Assembly: GCA_048594975.1 (NCBI GenBank)
Contig: JBMDXQ010000027.1
Span: 124,001 to 188,000, forward strand
Length of the DNA: 64,000 nt
Origin: JBMDXB01 sp048594975
Lineage (GTDB): Bacteria > Acidobacteriota > Vicinamibacteria > Vicinamibacterales > 2-12-FULL-66-21
Reading direction: 5' to 3'
A program made the translations under genes and the position numbers. The notes beneath the pieces are model-generated. The model ran no database searches, was not told the DNA's origin, and saw only the letters and a list, made by a program, of their open reading frames with translations. Positions within the stretch are counted from its first letter, which is position 1, and each line of letters begins with the position of its first letter. Below, one piece after another: positions 9,476 to 16,502 of the stretch.

Positions 9476-9480
9476 CCTCC
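9476..9480 (-). promoter_or_regulatory. Shine-Dalgarno deciding GTG 9465
   Basis: GGAGG on the minus strand, 10 bases before GTG 9465. It makes GTG 9465 a better start than the upstream codon at 9507, because the family normally begins just before the first membrane helix. Confidence 0.6.
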
Positions 9481-9489
9481 TCCCGGCCG

Positions 9490-9495
9490 ATCATA
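9490..9495 (-). promoter_or_regulatory. possible -10 box of the VWA/MoxR operon
   Basis: TATGAT on the minus strand, about 25 bases upstream of the GTG start at 9465. No convincing -35 element was found at 16-18 bases, so this is only a candidate. Confidence 0.25.
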
Positions 9496-9602
9496 CCGCC
9501 GCCGCACGACCCGCGCCTCAGATATAACGCGGCTGCCTATTCGACGCCCGGAGGCCCCGTCGAGTTGGACGCCGAGGTCGAGTGGGGACGGGGGCTGGGA
9601 CG

Positions 9603-9726
9603 GGCGGTTGCACCGGTCGAGAGTCGAGAGTCGAGAGTCCGATACTCCGCCTCCTCACTCTGACTGTGACTGCGACCGTGACCCCAGCTCTGACTCTGAC
9701 TCTGACTATCGACTATCGACTATCGA
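9603..9726. repeat. degenerate GAGTCGA/GACTCT repeat island C
   Basis: Left part carries TCGAGAG copies; right part carries TGACTC and CTATCGA copies, so the two halves are partly complementary and can form a hairpin. It begins directly after the dapE stop (9727) and ends about 140 bases before the next operon. Confidence 0.8.
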
Positions 9727-10722
9727 CTAGAGACTGGCAACGGCGCGAACCAGCCTGACATAGGCCGCGACAGCCGAGCTGAGCTCTTCGAGCGCAACAT
9801 GCTCCCGGTCCGTGTGCGCGACCAGGAACGACCCCGGCCCGAACAGCAGCGGGGTGCCCCAGCGGTCGAGCAGGGGGACGTCCGTGGTAAACGGGAACTC
9901 GGCAGCGTCGAACCCTTCGACCACGTGCAGGCGCACGTGCGGGACGCGGAGCACCTCCTCGATCGCGACCAGCGAGCGGAGGGGGGACATCGCGGCCAGT
10001 ACGTCGTCGGCCGGGCCGATCGTGCGGAACATCACCTCGGCGGACGCGTGCGGCGGAACGACGTTGGGCGCGACGCCGCCGTCGATCAGGCCGATCGTGT
10101 AGAACGTGCGGCCGGACCCCGCTGCCGCGGGCAGCTCCAGCGTGCGCAGGTAGACGAGCGCGTCGATCAGCCTGTCGATCGCCGATTCGCCGTGCTCCGG
10201 CGCCGCCGAATGGCACGCGCGGCCGGAGGCGCGCAGCCGCACGCGCAGGATTCCGCGCGTCGCAATCGCCAGCCGGCTGTCGGTCGGCTCGCCGTTGATC
10301 AGGAACTGAGTGCGCAGCGGGCGGCGGTTCGCGACGGTGGCGCCGTCGCTGCCCCGCTCCTCGCCGACGACGAACAGCAGCGCAGCGCGACGGAAGCCCT
10401 CCGCGCGCAGCCGTTCGGCCGCTGCCACCTGCGCCGCGAGGATTCCCTTGGCGTCGCACGCGCCGCGACCGTAGAGGCGGCCGTCACGCACATCGCTGGG
10501 AAAGAACGGCGGCACGCAGTCGTAGTGCGTCGAGAGGGCGACGATCGGATCGTCCAGGCTGGCCAGGATGTTCGCGCGGCCGTCGCCGACGTCCTGCCGG
10601 GCGACCTGGTAGCCGAGCGCGCGCAGCCTGTCCGCAAGCCAGGACCCGGCCTGCTGTTCGCGGCCGGTCGTCGAGTCGATGTCGATCAGCTCGCGCGCGA
10701 GCTGCAGCAAATCGAAGTCCAT
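9727..10722 (-). CDS. dapE: M20 family succinyl-diaminopimelate desuccinylase
   Basis: 331 residues. M20 metallopeptidase motifs are intact: the first metal histidine in STHYD (about residue 66), GRGACDAKG (about 85-93) with the bridging Asp, and GEERGSDGA with the catalytic glutamate at about 121. The product would remove succinate from N-succinyl-LL-diaminopimelate in lysine and peptidoglycan synthesis. The name rests on position: it is the last gene after dapA and dapD. Sequence alone cannot separate DapE from other M20 deacylases such as ArgE or LysK, and this version is shorter than the classical 375-residue DapE. Confidence 0.8.
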   Translation of the reverse strand: MDFDLLQLARELIDIDSTTGREQQAGSWLADRLRALGYQVARQDVGDGRANILASLDDPIVALSTHYDCVPPFFPSDVRDGRLYGRGACDAKGILAAQVAAAERLRAEGFRRAALLFVVGEERGSDGATVANRRPLRTQFLINGEPTDSRLAIATRGILRVRLRASGRACHSAAPEHGESAIDRLIDALVYLRTLELPAAAGSGRTFYTIGLIDGGVAPNVVPPHASAEVMFRTIGPADDVLAAMSPLRSLVAIEEVLRVPHVRLHVVEGFDAAEFPFTTDVPLLDRWGTPLLFGPGSFLVAHTDREHVALEELSSAVAAYVRLVRAVASL

Positions 10723-10799
10723 TCGGTCAGTGCCTCACACCAGAACGCGACCCACCATTCGCCGGCGCCCCTGGTTTCCCGGTCCCTGCCGCTCTGCGA

Positions 10800-11645
10800 T
10801 TACCGGATCCACTGCTCGAGAGCCGTCCGCGCGTCCGTCTTCTCGTCCCGGTACTTCACGATGACCGGCGTGGCGACGGAGATCCCCCATTCGCGGCCCT
10901 TGCCGGACGTGACCGGGCGCGCGCCGGGCACGATGACTGCACCCTCGGGAACGATCAGCGGCTGGCCGGCGACCGGTTCGATGATGCGGCCGTGGGGCAG
11001 GTCGTATACCGGCGTCGAGCCGGTGAGAATCGTGCCCGAGGCCAGCACCGCGCGCCGCCTGACCAGCGCGCCTTCGTAGACGCCACAGTTGCCGCCCACG
11101 AGCACGTCGTCCTCGACGATGACCGGCAGCGCCCCCACCGCCTCGAGCACGCCGCCGATCTGCGCGGCGGCGCTCAGGTGCACGCGGCGCCCGATCTGCG
11201 CGCACGACCCGACGAGCGCGTGCGAATCGACGAGCGAGTCGTCGCCGACGTAGGCGCCGATGTTGATGTACATCGGCGGCATCGCGATCACGCCGTGCCC
11301 GAGGAACGCGCCGTCGCGCACCGACGAACCGCCCGGGACGATGCGGATGCCCGAGCCGGGGGCAATCCGCCGCAGCGGCAGCGTGTCCTTGTCGAAGAAC
11401 GGCCACCGGCCGTGGTCCGCGGACACGTCGCTGATGTCGCCGAACCGAAACCCGAGCAGGATGCCCTGCTTCACCCAGGCATTGACGCGCCAGCCCGAGG
11501 GCGAGGACGGATCCGGTTCGGCGGCGCGCACCGTGCCCGCCGACAGCGCGTCGCGCAGCCGCGCGAACGCGGCGCGCGCGGCGGCACGATCCGCGGCCGT
11601 GCCGGCGGCGGCCAGCGCGGCGATCTCGTCGGCGAGGGTGATCAT
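10800..11645 (-). CDS. dapD: tetrahydrodipicolinate N-succinyltransferase
   Basis: 281 residues, matching the family length of about 275-285. The C-terminal half shows the left-handed beta-helix hexapeptide pattern (VHLSAAAQIGGVLEA, then VEDDVLVGGNCGVYEGALV). The helical N-terminal domain ends near the NAWVKQGILLGFR segment typical of DapD. It transfers succinyl from succinyl-CoA to tetrahydrodipicolinate. The start ATG 11645 overlaps the dapA stop by four bases. Its presence shows that this organism uses the succinylase branch of the DAP pathway. Confidence 0.95.
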   Translation of the reverse strand: MITLADEIAALAAAGTAADRAAARAAFARLRDALSAGTVRAAEPDPSSPSGWRVNAWVKQGILLGFRFGDISDVSADHGRWPFFDKDTLPLRRIAPGSGIRIVPGGSSVRDGAFLGHGVIAMPPMYINIGAYVGDDSLVDSHALVGSCAQIGRRVHLSAAAQIGGVLEAVGALPVIVEDDVLVGGNCGVYEGALVRRRAVLASGTILTGSTPVYDLPHGRIIEPVAGQPLIVPEGAVIVPGARPVTSGKGREWGISVATPVIVKYRDEKTDARTALEQWIR

Positions 11646-12547
11646 GAACGGCTGGCGGCCGGGGCGGTCAGTTTCAGCTCGGTGAGCACCGCGAGGATCC
11701 GGTCGCGCGAGGCCTGACGCGGCGGAACGAGCGGCAGCCGGTACGCCTCGTCCAGCAATCCCATCACCGCCATCGCACTCTTCACCGGGATCGGACTGGA
11801 TTCGATGAAGTTGACCTGCATCAACGGCAGCAGCCGGGTGTGCAGCCGCCGCGCCGCCGTGAAGTCGTCCGCCTCGGCCAGTTCCACCATTCGCGCCATC
11901 TCCGCCGGGACCTCGTTGGAGACCACCGAGATGATTCCGCGGCCCCCTACCGCCATGATCGGCAGCGTCAGCGCATCGTCGCCGGAGAGCACGATGAAGT
12001 CGGAGGGGACGCTGCGGCAGATCTCGCAGATCTGCGTCATGTTGCCCGACGCTTCCTTGACGCCGACGATGTTCGGGACGGCACTGAGGCGGAGCACGGT
12101 GGCGACGTCGAGGTTGCAGCCGGTGCGGCCGGGAACGTTGTACACGACGATCGGCAGCGCGACCGCTTCGGCAATCGACAGGTAGTGCTGGTACAACCCC
12201 TCGGGTGTCGGCTTGTTGTAGTACGGCGTGACGGAGAGGATACCGTTGGCGCCGGCCTGCTGCATCCGTCGCGCGGAGTGGATCACCTCGCGCGTGTCGT
12301 ACCCCCCGGCGCCGGCGAGGACCGGCACCTTCCCGCCCGCCTCCTCCACGACGATCCGGACGACGCGCTCACGTTCGTCGTCAGACAGCGTGGGGCTCTC
12401 GCCGGTGGTGCCGCACGGAACCAGGAAGTGGATGCCTGCCTCGACCTGTCGCCGCGCCAGGCGCCGTACGCCGGCCTCGTCGAGCGCGCCGTCGGGCGTG
12501 AAGGGCGTTACGAGCGCGGTGCCGCATCCGGTCCACCACTGTCTCAT
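11642..12547 (-). CDS. dapA: 4-hydroxy-tetrahydrodipicolinate synthase
   Basis: 301 residues. The family landmarks are all present: GTTGES at residues 46-51, the catalytic tyrosine in VVYNVPGRT at 136, and the Schiff-base lysine in GVKEASGN at 164. It condenses pyruvate with aspartate semialdehyde, the first step committed to lysine. ATG 12547 is chosen over ATG 12553 because AGGAG abuts the latter but sits six bases from the former. The gene is part of the asd-lysC-dapBADE operon. A diverged paralogue is at 27862-28761. Confidence 0.96.
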   Translation of the reverse strand: MRQWWTGCGTALVTPFTPDGALDEAGVRRLARRQVEAGIHFLVPCGTTGESPTLSDDERERVVRIVVEEAGGKVPVLAGAGGYDTREVIHSARRMQQAGANGILSVTPYYNKPTPEGLYQHYLSIAEAVALPIVVYNVPGRTGCNLDVATVLRLSAVPNIVGVKEASGNMTQICEICRSVPSDFIVLSGDDALTLPIMAVGGRGIISVVSNEVPAEMARMVELAEADDFTAARRLHTRLLPLMQVNFIESSPIPVKSAMAVMGLLDEAYRLPLVPPRQASRDRILAVLTELKLTAPAASRS

Positions 12548-12553
12548 CGGCAT

Positions 12554-12558
12554 CTCCT
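12554..12558 (-). promoter_or_regulatory. Shine-Dalgarno deciding the dapA start
   Basis: AGGAG on the minus strand directly touches ATG 12553, which is too close for initiation, and lies six bases before ATG 12547. The second ATG is therefore the start. Confidence 0.65.
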
Positions 12559-12667
12559 GCGACCCTGCGGTTGCGTCGGCCGCTCGGCCACCAGCACCGG
12601 GAGAACGCATCCCGCCCTCGAACGTCGTCGACCGATCACGTCATTCGGACCACCGACGCCGGCGGCG

Positions 12668-13363
12668 CTACAGCCCGAGCACATCGCCCATCGAGAACCA
12701 GCCGCGGCGCCCGGCCACCCAGCGCGCCGCCTCCAGCGCGCCGCGCGCGAAGATCGTACGGTCGCGCGCCGTATGCGTCAGCGTAATCGTTTCGCCGGCG
12801 GCGTCAAAGCCGACGGTATGCGTGCCGGGGATCGAGCCGGCACGCGTCGACGTCACGTCGACCTGGTGATGATACCCCGCCGCCTCCATGGCGGCACGCA
12901 GCGTGAGCGCGGTGCCCGACGGTGCATCGCGCTTCGCCGCGTGGTGCAGCTCGTGGATCCAGGCGCCGAACTCCGGGTGGGTGGCGAACAGTCCCGCCGC
13001 CCGCGCGGCCAGCGCGACGAAGAGGTTGATCCCCAGCGCAAAGTTCGACGCGGCGACCACGCCGACCGGATACTTCGCGAGCTGCTGCTGCAACGCCTCC
13101 GCCTGTGCCTGCCAGCCCGTGGTCCCGACGACCGCGTCCATGCCCCGCGCCGCGAGCCGCGGGAGGTTCTCGGGCACCGCGTCCGGCTGCGAGAAGTCGA
13201 TGGCGACATCGGCCTGCGGCCACTGATCCGGGTTTGCCACGTTGTGCACGTCGACGGCGCCGGCCACCTGCATACCGTAGTCCGGGCACAGGGACTCGAC
13301 GACACGGCCCATGCGGCCGTACCCGACGATCAGGACGCGGCGGAGCGGCGGGCGGGCGTTCAT
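12668..13363 (-). CDS. dapB: 4-hydroxy-tetrahydrodipicolinate reductase
   Basis: 231 residues, slightly shorter than E. coli DapB (273). The nucleotide-binding motif VGYGRMGR is at residues 13-20. The active-site block ELHHAAKRDAPSGTAL spans about 138-153, with the catalytic His-His pair and Lys, and ASNFALGINLF lies at 105-115. It reduces the product of DapA with NAD(P)H. The second gene-to-gene gap (12548-12667, 120 bases) shows no clear element. Confidence 0.95.
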   Translation of the reverse strand: MNARPPLRRVLIVGYGRMGRVVESLCPDYGMQVAGAVDVHNVANPDQWPQADVAIDFSQPDAVPENLPRLAARGMDAVVGTTGWQAQAEALQQQLAKYPVGVVAASNFALGINLFVALAARAAGLFATHPEFGAWIHELHHAAKRDAPSGTALTLRAAMEAAGYHHQVDVTSTRAGSIPGTHTVGFDAAGETITLTHTARDRTIFARGALEAARWVAGRRGWFSMGDVLGL

Positions 13364-13384
13364 GAGCGTGGTCCCGTGGCCTCT

Positions 13385-13475
13385 GCCTTCAGGCGGAAGT
13401 CGCGCGCGAAGCCGGCAGCCCGGATGGGCTCCGCCATGGCTGCGATCACGGCTGCCCCGAAAGGCTGCGCGACGG
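13385..13475. repeat. weak GCCTTCAGGC / GGCTGC repeats
   Basis: The gap between lysC and dapB carries the palindrome GCCTTCAGGC at 13385-13394 and several GGCTGCGATC/GGCTGCGCGAC words. They look like eroded members of the GCAGCCC family seen at 874, 21393 and 32999. Confidence 0.4.
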
Positions 13476-13531
13476 CCGCGATTACGGCCGTCGGAGCGCC
13501 GGATTGCAGGCCTGCACCACGCGCCCGCCAG

Positions 13532-14932
13532 CTATACGCCTGCACGATGCTCTCCCGTGGCGGCGACCGGGTCCGCTACGGCGAAGAACCGATCGTGCAG
13601 GCGCGCCATCGCCGCTCCGACGTCGTCGTCGCGCAGGACGACCGTCACGTTCCGGCGCGACGCGGCCTGCGAGACCATGCGGAACGGGAACTCGTCGATT
13701 GCCGCGAGCACGTGCGAGGCGATGCGCGGATCGGCGCGCAGCCGGTCGCCCACGGCGCAGAGAATGGCCATCTCGCGTTCGACGCGGACCTCGGCGAACT
13801 CGCGCAGCGCCGCCACGAGCGGCTCGAGCCGGCAGTCATCGTCGACCGTCACCGACACGCTCACCTCCGAGGTCGTGACGACGTCGACGGCGGTCTGGAA
13901 GCGCTCGAAGACCTCGAACAGGCGCTTGAGGAAGCCGTGCGCCATCAGCATGCGCGTCGAGGTGATGTCGATCACCGTCACGCGGCGCTTGCACGCCAGC
14001 GCCGTGACCGGCGTGTCGTGCGGCGCCGGCTGCGCGGTGATCACCGTGCCCGGCGCCTCCGGCCGGCGGCTGTTCAGGATGCGCACGGGAATGCCCTTGT
14101 CCACCGCCGGGAGGATGGTGCTCGGGTGCAGCACCTTGGCACCGAAGTAGGCCAGCTCCGACGCCTCGTCGAACGAGAGCCGCGGCACCACCTGCGGCCG
14201 CTCGATTACCCGCGGATCGGCGGTGAGCATGCCATCGACGTCGGTCCAGATCTGGATCTCCGCGGCCTCCAGCACGGCCCCGAGGATGGCGGCCGAATAG
14301 TCCGACCCCCCGCGCCCGAGCGTGGTGGTCACCGCCTGCCGTGTCGCGCCGACGAACCCTGCGACCACGGCGGTCCGGCCGTCGGCGAGCAGCGGTGCGA
14401 TCTCCCGCGCCGCGGCGTCGAACGTCTCGTCCATCAGCGGTGCGGCGGCGGTATGGTTCTCGTCGGTGACGACGACGCGCCGCGCGTCCACCCAGGCACA
14501 TGGCACGCCGGCCTCGGCAAAGGCTGCCGCGACCAGGCGGCTGTTGAGCAGCTCGCCAATCGACGCCACCGCGTCCCGCGTCGCCGGCGTCGCGGCGCGG
14601 AGGATCGCTGCCGCCTTGAGCAGCGCGCGGAGGTCGTCGAGCCCGTCGCGCAGCTCGGCGAGGAGCGTCCCCCGCCGCGATCCGGTCGTCAGCGCCTCGG
14701 CCGCCTCCGCATGACGCGTCCACAGACCCGCGATCCCGGACGCGACGGCCGGTTCGTCGCGCCGCTCCGCAACCGCCGCGAGCGCCAGCAGCCGATCGGT
14801 CACGCCTGACATGGCGGAGACGACGACGACGGACGGATCGCCGGGTGGTGCGGTCGCGATCCACCGCACCCGCGCAATCGCGCCGGCGTCGGCCACCGAC
14901 GTCCCGCCGAACTTCATGACGATGGGTTTCAT
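13532..14932 (-). CDS. lysC: aspartate kinase
   Basis: 466 residues. The kinase domain opens with MKFGGTS at residues 6-12 and contains the GRGGSDYSA motif of the amino-acid kinase fold. The C-terminal third has the tandem ACT-domain pattern (VTVIDITSTRM, then DVVTTSEVSVSVTVDD) expected for feedback control by lysine and/or threonine. No homoserine dehydrogenase domain is attached, so it is monofunctional. It phosphorylates aspartate at the head of the pathway; asd, the next enzyme, is the gene upstream. Confidence 0.96.
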   Translation of the reverse strand: MKPIVMKFGGTSVADAGAIARVRWIATAPPGDPSVVVVSAMSGVTDRLLALAAVAERRDEPAVASGIAGLWTRHAEAAEALTTGSRRGTLLAELRDGLDDLRALLKAAAILRAATPATRDAVASIGELLNSRLVAAAFAEAGVPCAWVDARRVVVTDENHTAAAPLMDETFDAAAREIAPLLADGRTAVVAGFVGATRQAVTTTLGRGGSDYSAAILGAVLEAAEIQIWTDVDGMLTADPRVIERPQVVPRLSFDEASELAYFGAKVLHPSTILPAVDKGIPVRILNSRRPEAPGTVITAQPAPHDTPVTALACKRRVTVIDITSTRMLMAHGFLKRLFEVFERFQTAVDVVTTSEVSVSVTVDDDCRLEPLVAALREFAEVRVEREMAILCAVGDRLRADPRIASHVLAAIDEFPFRMVSQAASRRNVTVVLRDDDVGAAMARLHDRFFAVADPVAATGEHRAGV

Positions 14933-14996
14933 GATGGTGCTTGGGTCCTCCCGGATCGCCCGGCAGCCATGACGGGTTGCGCTGCGGCAGTCGCAG

Positions 14997-15016
14997 GGCA
15001 GGCCGTCAGGCCTGCC
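14997..15016. repeat. GGCAGGCC palindrome
   Basis: Perfect 8-base arms around GTCA, located between asd and lysC. It resembles the GCAGCCC family but has a different core, and it could act as an internal RNA stem in the operon transcript. Confidence 0.5.
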
Positions 15017-15052
15017 TTACGTCGGGCAGCTCGTCAGCGTGCGATCGCCCGC

Positions 15053-15127
15053 TGCCGCAATCCCAGCACGTGCCACGTGGCGCGTCACCTGTCGCACGTA
15101 GGACGTGGCAGGTCGCACGTCAGCACG
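15053..15127. repeat. degenerate CACGT repeat island D
   Basis: Repeated CACGT, GCACGTC, ACGTGG and CACGTGG words that begin at the stop of asd (15128) and extend about 75 bases downstream in the direction of transcription. Confidence 0.75.
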
Positions 15128-16174
15128 TCAGTCAAGCCATCCCTCCTTGTGCATCAGCTCGGCGTTCAGCACGGCGGCACCGGCGGCGCCGCGCACGGTG
15201 TTGTGCCCGAGCGCCACCAGCTTCAGTCCGAGCATCCGGCACGGCCGCAGCCGGCCGACCGTGACCGTCATCCCGCCATCGCGTTCCGCGTCGAACCGCG
15301 GCTGCGGGCGATCCGGCGACGGATGATGGACGATCGGGGCCGGCGGCGCGCTCGGCAGCGACAACTCCTGCGGGCGGCCGCGGAACGAGGTCAGCGCGTG
15401 CCGCACGTCGTCGATCGACGGACGCTTCTCGAGCGCGACCGAGATCATCGCCGTATGGCCGTCGACCACCGGCACGCGGGTGGTGTGCGCGCTGATGACG
15501 ACCGGGTGCGGGGCGACCGCCCCGTTCGCCATCGCGCCGAGGATCTTCTGCGGTTCGCTCTCGATCTTCTCTTCCTCGCCGCCAATTGCCGGGATGACGT
15601 TGCCGAGGATGTCCAGCGAGGCGACGCCCGGGTAACCCGCGCCGGACACCGCCTGCAGCGTCGTGACGACCGCCGACTGCAGCCCGAACCGGCGCAGCGG
15701 CGCCAGCGCCATGGCGATGACCACCGTCGAGCAGTTCGGGTTGGTGACGATGGCGCCGCTCCAGCCCCGATCGCGGCGCTGCACCTTCAGCAGGTCGAGG
15801 TGATCGGGGTTGATTTCCGGGATGAGGAGCGGGACGGCGGGGTCCATGCGGAAGCTGCGCGTGTTGCTCACCACGATGTGGCCGGCGGCGGCAAACGCCG
15901 GCTCGATGTCCTGCGCGGCGGCGGCGTCGAGCGCGGAGAACACCAGCCGCGGACCGCGCCCGGGCGTGCACGGCGCGACGCGCAGGCGCTCGGTTTCCGG
16001 CGGCGGGATCGTCGGCAGGCGCCACGTGGCTGCCTCGCAATAGATCCGTCCCTCCGATCGCCCGCTCGCCGCGAGCCACACCGGCCTGAACCACGGATGA
16101 TCGGTGAGCAGCCGGAGGAACTGCTGCCCGACGGTACCCGTGGCGCCGAGAATCCCGACCTCAATGCGGTCCAT
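15128..16174 (-). CDS. asd: aspartate-semialdehyde dehydrogenase
   Basis: 348 residues from ATG 16174; the frame also has ATG at 16189 and 16207, but the NADP-binding motif GATGTVG (residues 10-16) normally lies within a dozen residues of the start. The catalytic cysteine is in TNPNCST (residue 148), and the glutamine/glycine block LQAVSGAG follows. The NPNCST form is that of the archaeal/fungal-type enzyme and differs from the short E. coli type. It makes aspartate semialdehyde for DapA. It is the first gene of the DAP operon and directly follows a structured leader and terminator. Confidence 0.95.
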   Translation of the reverse strand: MDRIEVGILGATGTVGQQFLRLLTDHPWFRPVWLAASGRSEGRIYCEAATWRLPTIPPPETERLRVAPCTPGRGPRLVFSALDAAAAQDIEPAFAAAGHIVVSNTRSFRMDPAVPLLIPEINPDHLDLLKVQRRDRGWSGAIVTNPNCSTVVIAMALAPLRRFGLQSAVVTTLQAVSGAGYPGVASLDILGNVIPAIGGEEEKIESEPQKILGAMANGAVAPHPVVISAHTTRVPVVDGHTAMISVALEKRPSIDDVRHALTSFRGRPQELSLPSAPPAPIVHHPSPDRPQPRFDAERDGGMTVTVGRLRPCRMLGLKLVALGHNTVRGAAGAAVLNAELMHKEGWLD

Positions 16175-16200
16175 GGCGTTGCCGCCCATCTTCTCACGTC

Positions 16201-16242
16201 CAAACAAAAAGGCCCGCCGACCTGGTCTGGGTCGGCGGGCCT
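16201..16242 (-). terminator. intrinsic terminator in the asd leader (candidate attenuator)
   Basis: On the minus strand a perfect 13-bp GC-rich stem (16230-16242 with 16210-16222, 7-base loop) is followed by TTTTTGTTT. It lies between the promoter at 16369-16397 and the asd start at 16174, so it would stop transcription before the operon unless prevented. It cannot be the TonB-gene terminator alone, because a promoter lies in between. Confidence 0.8.
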
Positions 16243-16263
16243 GGTGGATCCGTTGAGTGCGTC

Positions 16264-16359
16264 CTACGTCCTCCGCGCACCCATACCACCTGACCAGCCG
16301 GCCCGCTTGCTCCGCTTGGCCCGCTTTCGAGTCGTCAGGTGGTGCGCCGTGCGCGTCAT
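16264..16359 (-). CDS. possible 31-residue leader peptide of the asd operon
   Basis: A short frame, ATG 16359 to TAG 16264, lies between the promoter and the terminator. Its composition is five Thr, three Lys and many Arg, with the Lys codons grouped (KRAKRSKR around residues 12-19). The ATG would be only a few bases from the predicted transcript start, so it would be translated leaderless. The frame spans both arms of the stem at 16275-16347. A leader peptide sensing charged tRNA for Lys or Thr would fit an aspartate-pathway operon, but a chance frame in GC-rich DNA cannot be excluded. Confidence 0.35.
   Translation of the reverse strand: MTRTAHHLTTRKRAKRSKRAGWSGGMGARRT
16275..16347 (-). 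promoter_or_regulatory. structured RNA leader upstream of asd
   Basis: Inverted arms: GTCAGGTGGT at 16334-16343 and its perfect complement at 16285-16294, extended by GCGC with GCGC across a six-base bulge. The loop is Lys/Arg-codon rich. Together with the terminator 33 bases further on, this forms a two-hairpin leader. I do not recognise it as a known riboswitch class. Confidence 0.55.
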
Positions 16360-16368
16360 CGGACTCGG

Positions 16369-16397
16369 ATTATACATCAGAGACAGTCGATGGTCGA
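16369..16397 (-). promoter_or_regulatory. promoter of the asd-lysC-dap operon
   Basis: A perfect -10 TATAAT (minus strand, 16374-16369) is preceded at 17 bases by TCGACC (16397-16392), four of six matches to TTGACA. The predicted transcript start is near 16362. It is one of the very few AT-rich spots in this GC-rich stretch. Confidence 0.6.
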
Positions 16398-16500
16398 CAG
16401 TCGAGAGTCGGAGTCAGAGTCAGAGTCAGGGTCAGGGTCACGGTCAGAGTCAGGGTCACGGTCAGAGTCAGAGTCAGAGTCAGAGTCAGTCAGAGTCGAG
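16385..16500. repeat. degenerate GAGTCA repeat island E
   Basis: About 18 imperfect copies of the six-base words GAGTCA, GGGTCA and CGGTCA with a partly complementary GTCGAC start. It begins two bases after the stop of the TonB-receptor gene (16503) and its far end overlaps the -35 region of the asd promoter. Confidence 0.85.
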
Positions 16501-16502
16501 CA

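Noticed and set aside
11840..14809. 989-codon open frame on the plus strand
   Set aside because: It runs opposite dapA, dapB and lysC, whose motifs are clear; composition is Arg/His/Pro/Ala-rich.
16385..16500. CRISPR-like tandem array
   Set aside because: Unit is six bases with no spacers, and there are no cas genes.
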